From Brevibacterium antiquum (lineage in GTDB: Bacteria > Actinomycetota > Actinomycetes > Actinomycetales > Brevibacteriaceae): a stretch of 64,000 nt of DNA. Below are positions 35,471-45,223 of the stretch, in pieces. The stretch covers positions 248,001 through 312,000 of the forward strand of contig NZ_JABASX010000004.1 in NCBI RefSeq assembly GCF_016107655.1. Direction: 5' to 3'. Position 1 is the stretch's first letter. Each line of letters starts with the position of its first letter. The translations under genes were made by a program, and so were the position numbers. Under the pieces are notes generated by a model. It had not been told where the DNA came from, searched no databases, and was given only the letters and a program-made list of their open reading frames with translations.

Positions 35471-36136
35471 GTGACGTTCAAGACCCAAGTAGTCTGCATG
35501 TTCTTTCCCGGAGCAATTCTCCTCCTCATCTGCGGAGCATTGGTTCACACCCTGCCAGGCCTCGCCCTGGGTGTGGGGGCAATTGGGGCCCTCGTGTTCG
35601 TCGGGTGGCCGATCTTCACGATCGTCGTCCACATCCGACACGAACGCAGGCTCAAACGTCATCTCAAGGCGCATGAGTCCGAACCCGTGAGCATCACCGA
35701 GGTGCGCAGCTCTGTCGAAGACTTCGGCGTCCGAGACCCGTTGCACACCTTCGTCACCAGCGTCGAGGCTTTCATCCTCACCATCGGTCTGCCGGTGCTC
35801 TTTCTTGGCGGCATTGGGATCTTCTGCCTGGTCACCGTCCATGACGACCCTGGCAAAGAGGCCTTCAAAGCCTTCGCCGGGGTCGGGGTGCTGGGCCTTC
35901 TCGGCGCCTATCTGGTCTTCCTCGTGTTCGGACGGAGCAAGCGCACGCTGAGAATTGCCGGTGTGGCGCTCGCCGTCTTCGGTCTCGCCGGGGTCTTCGC
36001 CGTCGCCTCGGTGCTGGGCAGCGAGGGCATCACCAGTGTGAGTGACATCGTCATGGCCGGTGCCAGCGTCGTCATGACCGTTCTGGGGATATGGCTGGCG
36101 GTCACCGGGCGGAACACCTTCAAGCGCAGGGACTGA
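35471..36136 (+). CDS. Polytopic membrane protein, function unknown
   Basis: 221 aa with about six predicted helices, among them FFPGAILLLICGALVH, LALGVGAIGALVFVGWPIFT, AFILTIGLPVLFLGGIGIFC, VLGLLGAYLVFLVFG and AGASVVMTVLGIWLAV. A basic cytoplasmic loop (RHERRLKRHLKAH) lies between helices 2 and 3. GTG 35471 is the start. No family recognised. Confidence 0.6.
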   Translation: MTFKTQVVCMFFPGAILLLICGALVHTLPGLALGVGAIGALVFVGWPIFTIVVHIRHERRLKRHLKAHESEPVSITEVRSSVEDFGVRDPLHTFVTSVEAFILTIGLPVLFLGGIGIFCLVTVHDDPGKEAFKAFAGVGVLGLLGAYLVFLVFGRSKRTLRIAGVALAVFGLAGVFAVASVLGSEGITSVSDIVMAGASVVMTVLGIWLAVTGRNTFKRRD

Positions 36137-36195
36137 TCCCGGCGGGCAGGGCGCTGCCGTCGCCTCGAGATACAACGACACCCTCGAGATACAAC

Positions 36196-36240
36196 GAAGC
36201 GGCCCGCTGGAATGAACTGCTCCCAGAAGCAGGCCGCTTC
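36196..36240. terminator. Inverted repeat between convergent genes
   Basis: GAAGCGGCC (36196-36204) pairs exactly with GGCCGCTTC (36232-36240) across a 27-nt loop, just after the membrane-protein gene and before the 3' end of the convergent gene. A 16-bp direct repeat (CCTCGAGATACAACGA) immediately precedes it (about 36164 and 36182). Confidence 0.5.
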
Positions 36241-36256
36241 GTCATATCCCTTGCTG

Positions 36257-36799
36257 TCACACGCTAGTGCGCGCCTTGCGTTCCTGATCAAGCCAGTAGC
36301 ACAGCTCGGGCTTGCTCACTGCAAGACCGTTCGGGGCCCAGAGCACCTTTTCCTCGGCGCCGTCGTCTGACGTGCTCGTCGCCACTCCGAGACCGGCCGC
36401 GGCCTGGCGCTCAGCTTCTTGGTCGGTGATGACCAATTCGATGAAGACGTTCGAGTTCTGCTTCACCGCGCGGACGTCGACGAGCTGTGACCAGGGGACG
36501 ACTCCCGCCTTGGCGGTCTTCATGGTGATGCCTTCGGAGGAGACCATCAGCGCCGGAGTGCGGGCGAAGAGCCTGCGGACCATGACGATGAGGCCGAGGA
36601 GGAAGAAGACGACCGCGATCCCGCCGATGATCATCCACATGATGCTTCCGCCGAAGGCCATCGCAAGACCGATGAGGATGAAGATCACGCAGGCGATGAT
36701 GAGCCCGATGGTCTTACCGCGCGAGAAGAGGAAAGGTACGGACTGTCCCTGGGCAAGAGTCGCCGCCCATGCGTCGACGTCCTTTTTCGGTGTGGCCAT
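36257..36799 (-). CDS. Membrane protein with PH-like cytoplasmic domain, function unknown
   Basis: 180 aa. Two adjacent helices (TIGLIIACVIFILIGLAMAF and IMWMIIGGIAVVFFLLGLIV) are followed by a beta-rich domain, LMVSSEGITMKTAKAGVVPW and then VDVRAVKQNSNVFIELVITD, which resembles small PH-domain membrane proteins. ATG 36799. The C-terminus (LCYWLDQERKA) is a likely helix. Divergent to the dGTPase gene. Confidence 0.6.
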   Translation of the reverse strand: MATPKKDVDAWAATLAQGQSVPFLFSRGKTIGLIIACVIFILIGLAMAFGGSIMWMIIGGIAVVFFLLGLIVMVRRLFARTPALMVSSEGITMKTAKAGVVPWSQLVDVRAVKQNSNVFIELVITDQEAERQAAAGLGVATSTSDDGAEEKVLWAPNGLAVSKPELCYWLDQERKARTSV

Positions 36800-36913
36800 G
36801 CGAGTGGGTCTCCTGAGGGTGCGGGGCGCCTGAGTAGGCAGAACACCTTATGGTAGACCAACGCCACCATGTCGTACCCGGCTGGGGTAGCGATTCTGTA
36901 GGCTGGGGCCATC

Positions 36914-38446
36914 ATGACGGAGAGACTGAAACTTCACACCGACGGTGGACGCGACCGCGACGTCGCCGAGGCGGGTCAACCTGGCGAGGACGAGTTCCGT
37001 GTCGATATCGAACGGATCCGATTCTCCCCCTTCTTCTCACGACTGGCCGCCGTCACCCAGGTGATCCCGCAGGCCGGTTCTGGCACAGTCATTCACAACC
37101 GGCTGACGCATTCGCTCAAGGTCTCTGCCGTGGCCCGGTCGATCGCCATCACCTTGAACAACTCCGATGAGCGCACCCGGTCGGTGCTCGCTGAACTCGG
37201 CGGGTGCGATCCGGTGGTGGTTCAGGCTGCCGCCGCAGCCCACGATATGGGGCACCCTCCGTTCGGCCACCTCGGCGAGAAGGAACTTGACCGTGTCTCA
37301 CGGTCGGTGCTGCGCCTGCCTGACGGTTTCGAGGGCAATGCGCAGACCTTCCGCATTCTCACAGCTCTCGACAGCTGTGATGCCACGGCGCGGGGGCTCA
37401 ACCTCACTCGGGCGGTCAAGGCCGCAGTGCTGAAGTACCCGTGGGCGCGCAGCGATTGGACGCAGCATCAGCGACTGAGCTCGGCCGAGATGCCCAGGGG
37501 AGTCGGTGATGAGGTGTCGCAGGGGGCGATGAAGTTCTCCGCCTACGCGACCGAGACGGCCGAGATGAACGATGCGCTGTCGGTGTTCCCGCGGATGGGC
37601 CGGTACCAGCAGACGCTGGAGTGTGCGGTGATGGATGTCGCCGATGACATCGCCTATGCGGTGCATGACCTCGATGATTTCTACCGGTCGAACATCCTGC
37701 AGTACACCAGCGTCTCTGCGGAGCTGGGCCGGTGGCTGGGCGACTGCCGTGAGCTGGCGCAGCTGCATGACACGGAGTTGGATCGTCGCCGGCCGGGCCA
37801 TGCACTCGAGTCGATGTGGCGCCACATTCAGGAGAAGGACCCGTGGATCGCCGATGAGGATGCGTTCCGACAGTCGGTGCAGCGAATCAATCGGGATCTT
37901 GTCGAGGGTCTGCTGGCCGTGCCCTATGACGGGGGACTGGAAGCCGACCGGGCTGTCAACGCGTTCACGAGGCGGTGGATCGATCGGCTCAAGGCCTCCA
38001 TCGTCGTCGATGCGCGGCCACATGTCCGCAGCGGGCATGTGCGCCTGTCCGACACCGCCTGGCACGACGTGGTGGTGCTGAAGTTCGTCCACTCGAGGTT
38101 CGTGCTCGAACGTTCAGATCTTGCGGTGTATCAGCGAGGGCAGACCCGGATCATCGCCTCCCTGGTGGAGGGTTTCCACGATTGGCTGCGCGATCCCGAC
38201 GAGGCGACCACGATTCCTCGGCGTCTCTTCGATTCGGTTGAGGCAGCCACACAGGAATACCAGGATCTCTACGACAGGGATCCGTCCAGCCTCGGCGAGG
38301 AGGGCGCCGGTGCCATCGTCAGGTTGGGCAGGGCCAGGGCGGTCGTGGACTATATCGCCTCCTTCACCGATGCGCAGGCCATGTCCGTCAACGCTTTGAT
38401 CACCGGTTCCTCGGAAGAGCCGTGGGAGGCCGGACGCGGACTCTGA
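36914..38446 (+). CDS. dgt: Deoxyguanosinetriphosphate triphosphohydrolase (dGTPase)
   Basis: Cleaves dGTP (or dNTPs) to the nucleoside and tripolyphosphate. HD-domain metal ligands: His in NRLTHSLKVS, the HD pair in AAAAHDMGHPPFGHLGEKEL, and Asp in VMDVADDIAYAVHDLDDFY. Family ends such as HDVVVLKFVHSRFVLE are visible. At 510 aa it fits the actinobacterial type. ATG 36914 lies at the end of the divergent region with the PH-like protein gene. It ends before a strong bidirectional terminator. Confidence 0.9.
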   Translation: MTERLKLHTDGGRDRDVAEAGQPGEDEFRVDIERIRFSPFFSRLAAVTQVIPQAGSGTVIHNRLTHSLKVSAVARSIAITLNNSDERTRSVLAELGGCDPVVVQAAAAAHDMGHPPFGHLGEKELDRVSRSVLRLPDGFEGNAQTFRILTALDSCDATARGLNLTRAVKAAVLKYPWARSDWTQHQRLSSAEMPRGVGDEVSQGAMKFSAYATETAEMNDALSVFPRMGRYQQTLECAVMDVADDIAYAVHDLDDFYRSNILQYTSVSAELGRWLGDCRELAQLHDTELDRRRPGHALESMWRHIQEKDPWIADEDAFRQSVQRINRDLVEGLLAVPYDGGLEADRAVNAFTRRWIDRLKASIVVDARPHVRSGHVRLSDTAWHDVVVLKFVHSRFVLERSDLAVYQRGQTRIIASLVEGFHDWLRDPDEATTIPRRLFDSVEAATQEYQDLYDRDPSSLGEEGAGAIVRLGRARAVVDYIASFTDAQAMSVNALITGSSEEPWEAGRGL

Positions 38447-38510
38447 GGTGTCAACGGCACATGTGTTCGCGGTGCTGACGCTTTCAGTCGGACGAAAAGG
38501 TTCAGGCAGA

Positions 38511-38552
38511 CGAAAGGCGGGGCCGGAGTTTTCACTCCGACCCCGCCTTTCG
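38511..38552. terminator. Bidirectional terminator, twin copy A
   Basis: CGAAAGGCGGGGCCGGAG pairs with CTCCGACCCCGCCTTTCG around TTTTCA. It serves both dgt (plus) and the surface-protein gene (minus). The 32-nt core 38516-38547 differs by one loop base from the core at 41187-41218. Confidence 0.85.
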
Positions 38553-38590
38553 CGTGGTATCAACCGTTCACACGGCCATGAGACTCAGTC

Positions 38591-40738
38591 TCAGAGGCCT
38601 GCACGGTGGCGGCGCGTCAGGTAGATCGCGATTCCACCGCCGGCGACGAGGAGGGCAGCGAGCCCACCCAGAGCCAAGGTGCCGTTGGCACCGGTGCGGG
38701 GCAGGTCGCCACCGTCAGCAGCAGCCGATGCGTTGGCATCGTCGCTGGCGTTCGCGTCATCAGCTGAGTTCGCCGAGGCGTTTGCCTCGTCGTTGTTGTC
38801 AGCGGAGGCGTTTGCGTCATCGGTAGCAGCTGCGGAGTCGTCCGCGTTTGCCGATGCGTTCACGTCAGCGTTGGAAGCAGCCGAGTCATCAGCGTCAGCC
38901 GTTGTGTTGGCCTCTTCGTTGGCGGCTGCCGAGTCATCAGCATCTGCGGTAGCGGAAGCCGAGTCATCAGCGTCAGCGGTTGCCGAAGCCGAGTCGTCTG
39001 CATCTGCGGAGGCCGAGTCATCGGCATCAGCAGAAGCGGTGTCGTCAGCGTTTGCGTCATCGCCTGGTGCTTCGTCGGCTGCGGTCGCACGGACCGAGGA
39101 CGAGGCCAGGTTGATGTCAGCAAGTGCGTCGGCTGCCTGAGGGGCGGCCTGTGCGCCGCCCGCTGCGGGGACGCCGTCTGGCAGCAGCTCGAGGCTGACG
39201 GCGTTGACGGTGAAGCCGTCAGCGTCGGTGCCCTTGACGTTGCTGTCTTCAGCAGGATCGCGCTTGGTGGGCTGCTCGTTGATCGTCAGGTCGACGATCT
39301 TGTTGAGGCCCTCGAAGACGGGATCGAGACCGGAGAGAATCGGATCGACGGCGTCGGTGACTCCGCCGGTGACCTGGTCAGCAGTGGTGTTCACGATTCC
39401 ACCGATAAGCGGCTGGGTGACTCCCAGGAGTCCCTTGAGCAGGGGATCGGTGATCGTGTTGATCAGCTGCCCAAGGTCGACTCCAGCGACTTTGAGATCG
39501 GTGGTGATCTTCGGATCGCCTTCGCCGGTGCCGGCAAGCTGGCCGAGGGTCGCATCGATGTCGATCTTGCCGTCAGCTGGGACGCCCGCAAGTGAACCCT
39601 TAGCAGGCAGCGAGATCTTGGCGTGAGCGTCGTTGAGGCCGTCCTTGAGGGTCTCGTTGAACTTGCCGCTCAGCGTGCCGAGAGCTTCAGCAACTGCGTC
39701 GGTGATCTTTCCGATTGTCTCGGAGGTCAGGACCTGGGTGTTGGGGTCGAGGCCGTTGAGGTCCTCGCCGTTTTCGCCCTTGACGACCTTCGCGAGATCG
39801 ATCTTGATGTCACCGTTCTTGAGGTCGATCGAGGCGATGCCCGCCTTGTCCTCGAGCTTCTCGTTGACGACGTTCTCGACGACGCTGTTGAGAGCGTCCT
39901 GAGCTTCAATGTCAACGGTGGTGCCTTCGCCGCCGAGCTTGAGGTCGGCCACACCAGCGTTGAGGTCGATGCCAGCGTTGGCCAGCTTGTCAGCGAGGCC
40001 TTCCTTGGCGATGACATCTTCGAGGGTGCCGCCGGCTCCGTCGACAGCCTTGGTCAGCGATTTGTTGAGGTCGCCCACGGCGGGGCTGGAGACGGTCATG
40101 ACGCCGTCGGCGACAACGTACTCGGAAGAAGCTTCGTCAGATCCCTTGGCCTCTGCGGTCGAAGCAACCGCACCGAGGGAGAGCGAGAGCTCGTCAACGA
40201 TGTTGTCGGTGACTCCGTCGATGCCGGCCTGTCCCAGAACCTGGGTGAGGTCGACTTCGGCGTTTCCGTACTCACCGTTGTTGATGTCGTCCACGTTGAG
40301 GGCGCCATCCTTGCCGACTGCACCGGCACTGGCCTTGGCGCTGTCTGCCGAGGGAGCGTAGCCGTAGGAGTTGAGCGCTCCGGCTTCGCCGAGCTTCAGG
40401 AGGCCTTCTCCACCTGGCTGGCTGATGACTGGCAGTGAGACACCGTCGCCCAGATCCAGGTCGATGGCGCTCAGTGCTTCTGCATTGAGAGGGGTCTTGG
40501 CTTCCTCAGGATTGCTGGGGAAGCTGCTGTATGCACCAGCGGCATCGACGAGCTGATCGTCGAGGAGATCCGACTGGACCAGCTGGCCGAGCGCCTCAGA
40601 GTCTTCGTTTGGGTCCTGTTCGATGGCTGCAGCGCTGGGTGAGGTGACCATGACAGTCAGCCCCAGAGCGGTGACTGCGGCTGCGCTACCGACGGCGATC
40701 TTTCGCACGGGCGGCTGCCCGTTACGGAGCTTCTTCAT
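38591..40738 (-). CDS. Choice-of-anchor G family surface protein, LPxTG-type
   Basis: 715 aa. Signal peptide (VRKIAVGSAAAVTALGLTVM, cleavage after about SPSAAA), then a beta-rich domain of about 480 residues (GQLVQSDLLD, VELTQVLGQAG-like, TINEQPTKR). A stalk of about 130 residues made of Ala, Asp and Ser with Asn/Glu follows, then the sorting signal LPRTGANG, a hydrophobic helix and RRHRAGL. Family members are sortase-anchored wall proteins of unknown function. A GGAGAAGT ribosome site precedes ATG 40738. The paralogue at 41257-44640 is its neighbour on the same strand. No sortase gene is in the window. Confidence 0.85.
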   Translation of the reverse strand: MKKLRNGQPPVRKIAVGSAAAVTALGLTVMVTSPSAAAIEQDPNEDSEALGQLVQSDLLDDQLVDAAGAYSSFPSNPEEAKTPLNAEALSAIDLDLGDGVSLPVISQPGGEGLLKLGEAGALNSYGYAPSADSAKASAGAVGKDGALNVDDINNGEYGNAEVDLTQVLGQAGIDGVTDNIVDELSLSLGAVASTAEAKGSDEASSEYVVADGVMTVSSPAVGDLNKSLTKAVDGAGGTLEDVIAKEGLADKLANAGIDLNAGVADLKLGGEGTTVDIEAQDALNSVVENVVNEKLEDKAGIASIDLKNGDIKIDLAKVVKGENGEDLNGLDPNTQVLTSETIGKITDAVAEALGTLSGKFNETLKDGLNDAHAKISLPAKGSLAGVPADGKIDIDATLGQLAGTGEGDPKITTDLKVAGVDLGQLINTITDPLLKGLLGVTQPLIGGIVNTTADQVTGGVTDAVDPILSGLDPVFEGLNKIVDLTINEQPTKRDPAEDSNVKGTDADGFTVNAVSLELLPDGVPAAGGAQAAPQAADALADINLASSSVRATAADEAPGDDANADDTASADADDSASADADDSASATADADDSASATADADDSAAANEEANTTADADDSAASNADVNASANADDSAAATDDANASADNNDEANASANSADDANASDDANASAAADGGDLPRTGANGTLALGGLAALLVAGGGIAIYLTRRHRAGL

Positions 40739-41183
40739 ACTTCTCCACTTCCATTTGTGAGGATCGACCGACGGTGTTTGCGTACAAGGGACATGGTGCT
40801 TTTCGGCCGAACGGATTTCACCCTACAAGGTCATTGGCAAATAATGCGAAAGTAATGTGAAAAGTAACGGAACCGTAACGAGAACTGTGTGTTCCCAGGT
40901 GGGTGGGTTACAAGTGAATGGTCAATGAACGATGCTCAGAGGTGTCGGATGAAGGCTTTTTGGTGTAGCCGAGGTTGTTCCTTGAGATGCTGGGGATCGC
41001 GTTCGGCGCGCCCGGTGCAGTCAGGTGACCTTGTGTCTCACTGTGTGAAATGGCAATACTTTTGGTCGAACTAAAGTCGGGCTCCTGTGGGTCGAGTCAC
41101 GAAGCGCAATATGACGAAATTGTCATGAGTGGCGTGTCGCTAATTACTTAAGAGTAACGACTATTTGTGTTGCAGGTCACAAA
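40739..41183 (-). promoter_or_regulatory. Upstream region of the first surface-protein gene
   Basis: An AT-richer 445-bp stretch between the two paralogous surface-protein genes. It must hold the promoter of the 38591-40738 gene because the terminator at 41184-41221 closes the other. Repeated GTAATG/GTAACG words (40855-40885) resemble GTAAT words upstream of the second gene (near 44730). No element could be named. Confidence 0.35.
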
Positions 41184-41221
41184 AACGGCGGGGCCGGAGC
41201 TTTCACTCCGACCCCGCCGTT
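41184..41221. terminator. Terminator, twin copy B
   Basis: AACGGCGGGGCCGGAG pairs with CTCCGACCCCGCCGTT around CTTTCA, 35 bp after the stop of the 41257-44640 surface-protein gene. Its core equals twin copy A except for one loop base. Confidence 0.85.
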
Positions 41222-41256
41222 GAGGCGCTCAGCTCAGTGGCTGAGTGTCATGTGTA

Positions 41257-44200
41257 TCAGTGCTGACCTGCCGAGGCGCGGTAGCGGCGGGTTCCGTAGA
41301 TCGCCGCTGCACCGCCTGCAATCAGCAGGGCTGCGATGCCAGCCATGGTCAGGACGCCGTCGGCGCCTGTCCGTGGCAAGTCTCCGCCGTTGCTGCTGCC
41401 GGAGGCGTTGGTGCTGGCACCGGCTGAGCTAGCCGAAGCGTTCGACTGGCTCGAGGAGCTGGCCGAAGACTCGGAATCCGAGGATGCTCCGGCGCTAGCC
41501 GAGGCTGCCTGATCGGAATCAGCGGATGCAGATGCCTTATCCGCGTCGTCATCCGACGAGGCGCTGGCTTCTGCACCGTCGGTGTCCGCGGAAGCTGTAG
41601 CTTCTGCTTCGGCTCCGTCTGCTGCAGCGGTTGCTGCACCTTCAGGATCAGCGTCAGCATCAGCTGAGGCAGATGCCTCTGGGTCTGCGTCTGCTGAGGC
41701 CGAGGTTTCAGCTTCAGCACCATCCGCGTCAGCGCTTGACGCTGCTTCTGCGGATGCCGCTACCGAAGAGTCGGCGTTCGATGCCGCCGAGGCTGCAGCT
41801 GCAGGGTCGGCGTCGGCTGCTGCAGTGGTGTCAGCGTTTGCCGTCTCTGAGTCATCAGCATTGGCAGCCGCGGTTGCTGCGGCCTGTGCTGAAGCATTCG
41901 GATCAGACGTTGCGTCTGCTGAGGCTTCCGAAGAGGAATCTTCAGTCGCTGCGGATTCTGCTGCTGCCGAAGCGTCGATATCCGCGGCTGCAGAAGCAGT
42001 GGTGTCAGCGTCTGCGGTAGCGGCGGCCTGTGCGGCTGCCTCTGCGATGGCATTGTCGTTGTTGTCAGCGTTGGCCGAGGCTGCGGCCGAGGCCGAAGCA
42101 TTGGCGTTGACGTCCGATTCGTTGGAGGCGTCGGCCACTGCCGAGTCATCTGCGTCGGCTGCGGCCGCAGCAGATGCTTCCGAAGACGAGTCCGCATTCG
42201 AAGCAACGCTGGCGGCTGCTGCCGGGTCAGCGTCTGCCGCCGCATTTGTGTCTGCGTTGGCTGCGTCCGTGTTGTCAGCGTTCGACGCTGCCTCTGCTGC
42301 TACGGTCGCCGAGGCGTTTGTCTCGGTGGTCGCATCGGCTGAGGTTTCAGATGACGCATCTTCGGTCGCTGCTGATTCCGCTGCTGCTTCAGCGTTTTCG
42401 TCTGCTGCTGCGGACGCTGTGGTGTCAGCATCTGGTGATGCTGCAGGATCAGCTGCCGCTTCAGCAGCCGGATTGCCGTCGTCATCAGCGGAAGCCGAAG
42501 CTGCTGTCGAGGCCGAGGCGTTCACATTGACGTCTGCATCCTCAGTAGCTGCTGAATCTGGATCAGCCGTTGTATCAGTGGCGGCTGCGGCTTCGACCGA
42601 CGCATCGGTGGACGAGTCGGCGATTGCAGCTGAGTCTGAGGCCGCGGCTGGATTCGCATTGGCAGCGGTTGATGCTTCTGCGTTGGTGTCATCGTTCGTC
42701 TCTGCATCTGGATCAGAGGACGCTTGTGCAGCGGCGTTTGAGGACGAATTTGCATCTGTCGTCGAGTCCGTTGAAGCAGTCGTTGATGCATCTGCATTGG
42801 CTGCAGACTGCGCAGCTGCTTCAGCCGCTGGATCCGCGTCGGCAGAAGCTGTGCTGGTTGCATCGTTGTTGGCTGCTGCTTCCGAGGCAGCCTCGGCTAC
42901 TGCATTGTCGTTGCCGTCGGCGTCAGCGGATGCGGCTGCTGCGGCAGACGCATTCGCGTTAGCGTCGCCCGGGGCTGCTTCTGGCACTGCGCGCACTGAA
43001 GACGACGCCAGATTGATGTCGGCAACTGCGGCCCGCGACAGAGCGTTCGGAAGCAGCTCGAGGCTGACCGCGCTGACGGTGAAGCCGTCGCCGTTGCTTC
43101 CATTTCCCTTGACCTGACTTTCCTCGTCCTTGGCAGTCGGCTGCTCGTTGATTGTCAAATCGACGACGTTCTTGAGGTTTTCGAATACAGGCTTGAGGCT
43201 CGCTAGTAGCGGATCGACAAGTCCAGTGATTGCACCGGAAATTTCATCAGCTGTGGCATCCAAGATTCCAGCGACGAGGGGCTTAGTGATATTGAGTACC
43301 GCGTTGATCACAGGAGTTGTGATCAAGTTGAGTACCTGTCCGGCATTGATGGAACCGATTTTCAGATCAGTGGCGATCTTCGGGGGTGTCGGATCATTGC
43401 CAGCTAGCTGGCCGAGTGTCGCATCGACAGTAACGCCACCGGTGACGGTACTTCCAAGAAGGGAGATGGATGCCGGCAATTTGATAATGACGTGGAAGTC
43501 GTCAAGGGCGCCCTTGCTTTCAGCAGAATCCTCTGGTGCATCTGGGTCGCCCGCGAGTGCGATATTTGCTCGTTCGGCAAGAGAACCAATGGCTTCGGCA
43601 ACGGCCGTTGTAATTGTCGAAATCGTGTCATCCGTTAGGACCTGAGTGTTTGGTGCCAGGCCATTGAGATCCTCAGCGTCCTTGCCCTTGACAATTTTGG
43701 CCAGGTCGATGGCTATCTTTCCGGTTTCGAGATTTACTGAGACAAGCCGGTTGTCATCAGTCAACTCTTCGTTGATAACTTCTGCGACAACGCCATTGAG
43801 TGCGTCTCTGACCTCAACTGAGATCTCTGCGTCGGATCCGCCTACCTGTACCCTGGCCGCTAGGACATTCAGATCGATCCCGACGGCAGCCAGTTTACTG
43901 GCCAGCCCCTCATTGCCGAGGACCTCTTGCAGTGTCCCTCCGGCGCCGTCAATGGTCGTAGTTACTGCGGAGGAAAGCTTCTCCACCGCCGGGCTAGACA
44001 CTGTGAGTTTTCCGTCTGCAACAACATACTCTGAATTGTTGGCGTTGCCGTCGCTGTTGGCCGTCGAGGCAATTGCGCCGAGCTCAAGGCTGAGGTCGTC
44101 GACGATTTCGTTCGTGACTCCTTCAACACCAAGCTGCTCGAACAGAGTAGTCAGATTTACGTTGGCATTGCCGTATTTGCCAGCATTGACGTCATCGATG

Positions 44201-44640
44201 TTGAGCGCGCCGTCTGTTCCGACTGCTCCGGCGCTGGCGAGCGCATTGTTATATTCCGACGCGTGCCCAAAGGCGTTAAGTGTGCCGGCGTTGCCGATCT
44301 CGAGAAGACCGCCACCGTCTGGCTCGCTGGCGAGAGGCAGTGAGATTCCGTCGCCAAGATCGATTTTGAGTGCGTTTAGGGCATCCACATCGAGCGGAGT
44401 CGACTCCGCATCGATACTTCCCGGAGCGCTGCTGTAGGCAGAGGCAATATCGAGCAGCTGTCCCTTGAAAAGGTCTGATTCGATGAGCTGGCCTAGTGCT
44501 TCGGCATCTTCGTTCGGGTTTTGTTGGGCGGCGGCACCTGGTGACGTTGTCATCAGCGTGAGCCCTAGCGCTGTGGCGGCGGCAACGCCTCCGACAGCAA
44601 TTCTACGACCGGTCGTGTGCCGGTTTCGGAGCATCTTCAT
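41257..44640 (-). CDS. Choice-of-anchor G family surface protein with very long Ala/Asp/Ser stalk
   Basis: 1127 aa. The N-terminus repeats the neighbour's plan: signal peptide (GRRIAVGGVAAATALGLTLM, SPGAAA), QNPNEDAEALGQLIESDLF, and the beta-rich part ending in TINEQPTAKDEE. From residue about 560 to 1090 the chain is a degenerate repeat of Ala, Asp, Ser, Asn and Glu, four times the length of the paralogue's stalk. It ends in LPRTGADG, a hydrophobic helix and RRYRASAGQH. ATG 44640 is chosen because of the matching GGAGAA site and MK(K/M)LRN start; the frame extends 10 codons further. It is likely a cell-wall-anchored projecting protein. Confidence 0.85.
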   Translation of the reverse strand: MKMLRNRHTTGRRIAVGGVAAATALGLTLMTTSPGAAAQQNPNEDAEALGQLIESDLFKGQLLDIASAYSSAPGSIDAESTPLDVDALNALKIDLGDGISLPLASEPDGGGLLEIGNAGTLNAFGHASEYNNALASAGAVGTDGALNIDDVNAGKYGNANVNLTTLFEQLGVEGVTNEIVDDLSLELGAIASTANSDGNANNSEYVVADGKLTVSSPAVEKLSSAVTTTIDGAGGTLQEVLGNEGLASKLAAVGIDLNVLAARVQVGGSDAEISVEVRDALNGVVAEVINEELTDDNRLVSVNLETGKIAIDLAKIVKGKDAEDLNGLAPNTQVLTDDTISTITTAVAEAIGSLAERANIALAGDPDAPEDSAESKGALDDFHVIIKLPASISLLGSTVTGGVTVDATLGQLAGNDPTPPKIATDLKIGSINAGQVLNLITTPVINAVLNITKPLVAGILDATADEISGAITGLVDPLLASLKPVFENLKNVVDLTINEQPTAKDEESQVKGNGSNGDGFTVSAVSLELLPNALSRAAVADINLASSSVRAVPEAAPGDANANASAAAAASADADGNDNAVAEAASEAAANNDATSTASADADPAAEAAAQSAANADASTTASTDSTTDANSSSNAAAQASSDPDAETNDDTNAEASTAANANPAAASDSAAIADSSTDASVEAAAATDTTADPDSAATEDADVNVNASASTAASASADDDGNPAAEAAADPAASPDADTTASAAADENAEAAAESAATEDASSETSADATTETNASATVAAEAASNADNTDAANADTNAAADADPAAAASVASNADSSSEASAAAAADADDSAVADASNESDVNANASASAAASANADNNDNAIAEAAAQAAATADADTTASAAADIDASAAAESAATEDSSSEASADATSDPNASAQAAATAAANADDSETANADTTAAADADPAAAASAASNADSSVAASAEAASSADADGAEAETSASADADPEASASADADADPEGAATAAADGAEAEATASADTDGAEASASSDDDADKASASADSDQAASASAGASSDSESSASSSSQSNASASSAGASTNASGSSNGGDLPRTGADGVLTMAGIAALLIAGGAAAIYGTRRYRASAGQH

Positions 44641-45223
44641 GGTTCTCCACATCGTTCGAAACTTGAACATCCGCTGGACGGAAACAGGCAGTCTCCTGAC
44701 AGATCCCTCACAACAATACGTAGTAACAAAAAAGTAATCACAAAATCACGGGCAAAGTTACAAGCTCGTTATAAATCTGAACGGGCGTTCTCGCTCGAGA
44801 TTGTGAATTCTCCATGAAGTCAAGCTTCGGAGGGTTCTGCTGTCCTGTCGTTTCTGGTCCATCTGCCGGAGGCGGCCATGGCGTTCTGGTCTGGATGTAT
44901 GAACGTCTTGCAAGGTCATGGCCAAGTAGATCGACACCGCCTGGACTTCCCCTTCTTGAGGGAGGGTGGCTCGAGAAAAGTCGGCAAGGTCATGCTGCGT
45001 TGTCATTCTGTGGTAACTACTGAAGTGACTTGCGAGTAATTTAAATCATGACAAGTTTGTTGGATATGAGACCATACCGCGACCATCCGCAGAAAATGCG
45101 GCTATTTCGAGACCTTATCCCCGGATGGTGGACTGGGAGAAGGCTGACTGTGGCCTGTTTGCGCGGTGCACAGTGCCGCAATAGGGTCATCACAACCGCA
45201 GCGGCAGACGAAGGGGGTGAAGT
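44641..45223. other. Intergenic region between surface-protein gene and lhgO
   Basis: 583 bp. The first part (44670-44780) is AT-rich and probably carries the promoter of the surface-protein gene. The second part contains an imperfect inverted repeat ACTTCCCCT/GAGGGAGGGT near 44946-44968. A minus-strand frame of 82 codons (44758-45006) has no domain or ribosome site. No supported gene. Confidence 0.35.

Noticed and set aside
41480..42980. Possible CRISPR or direct-repeat array
   Set aside because: The repeats are coding triplets of a degenerate Ala/Asp/Ser stalk, irregular in length, with no spacer/repeat alternation and no cas genes.
41582..43117. 511-codon plus-strand frame (Ala/Ser/Glu rich)
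   Set aside because: It is the mirror of the low-complexity stalk of the minus-strand surface protein, where repeated Ala/Asp/Ser codons leave every frame open. No ribosome site or domain.
44946..44968. MerR-type operator
   Set aside because: ACTTCCCCT/GAGGGAGGGT is only partly symmetrical, and no MerR gene is nearby.
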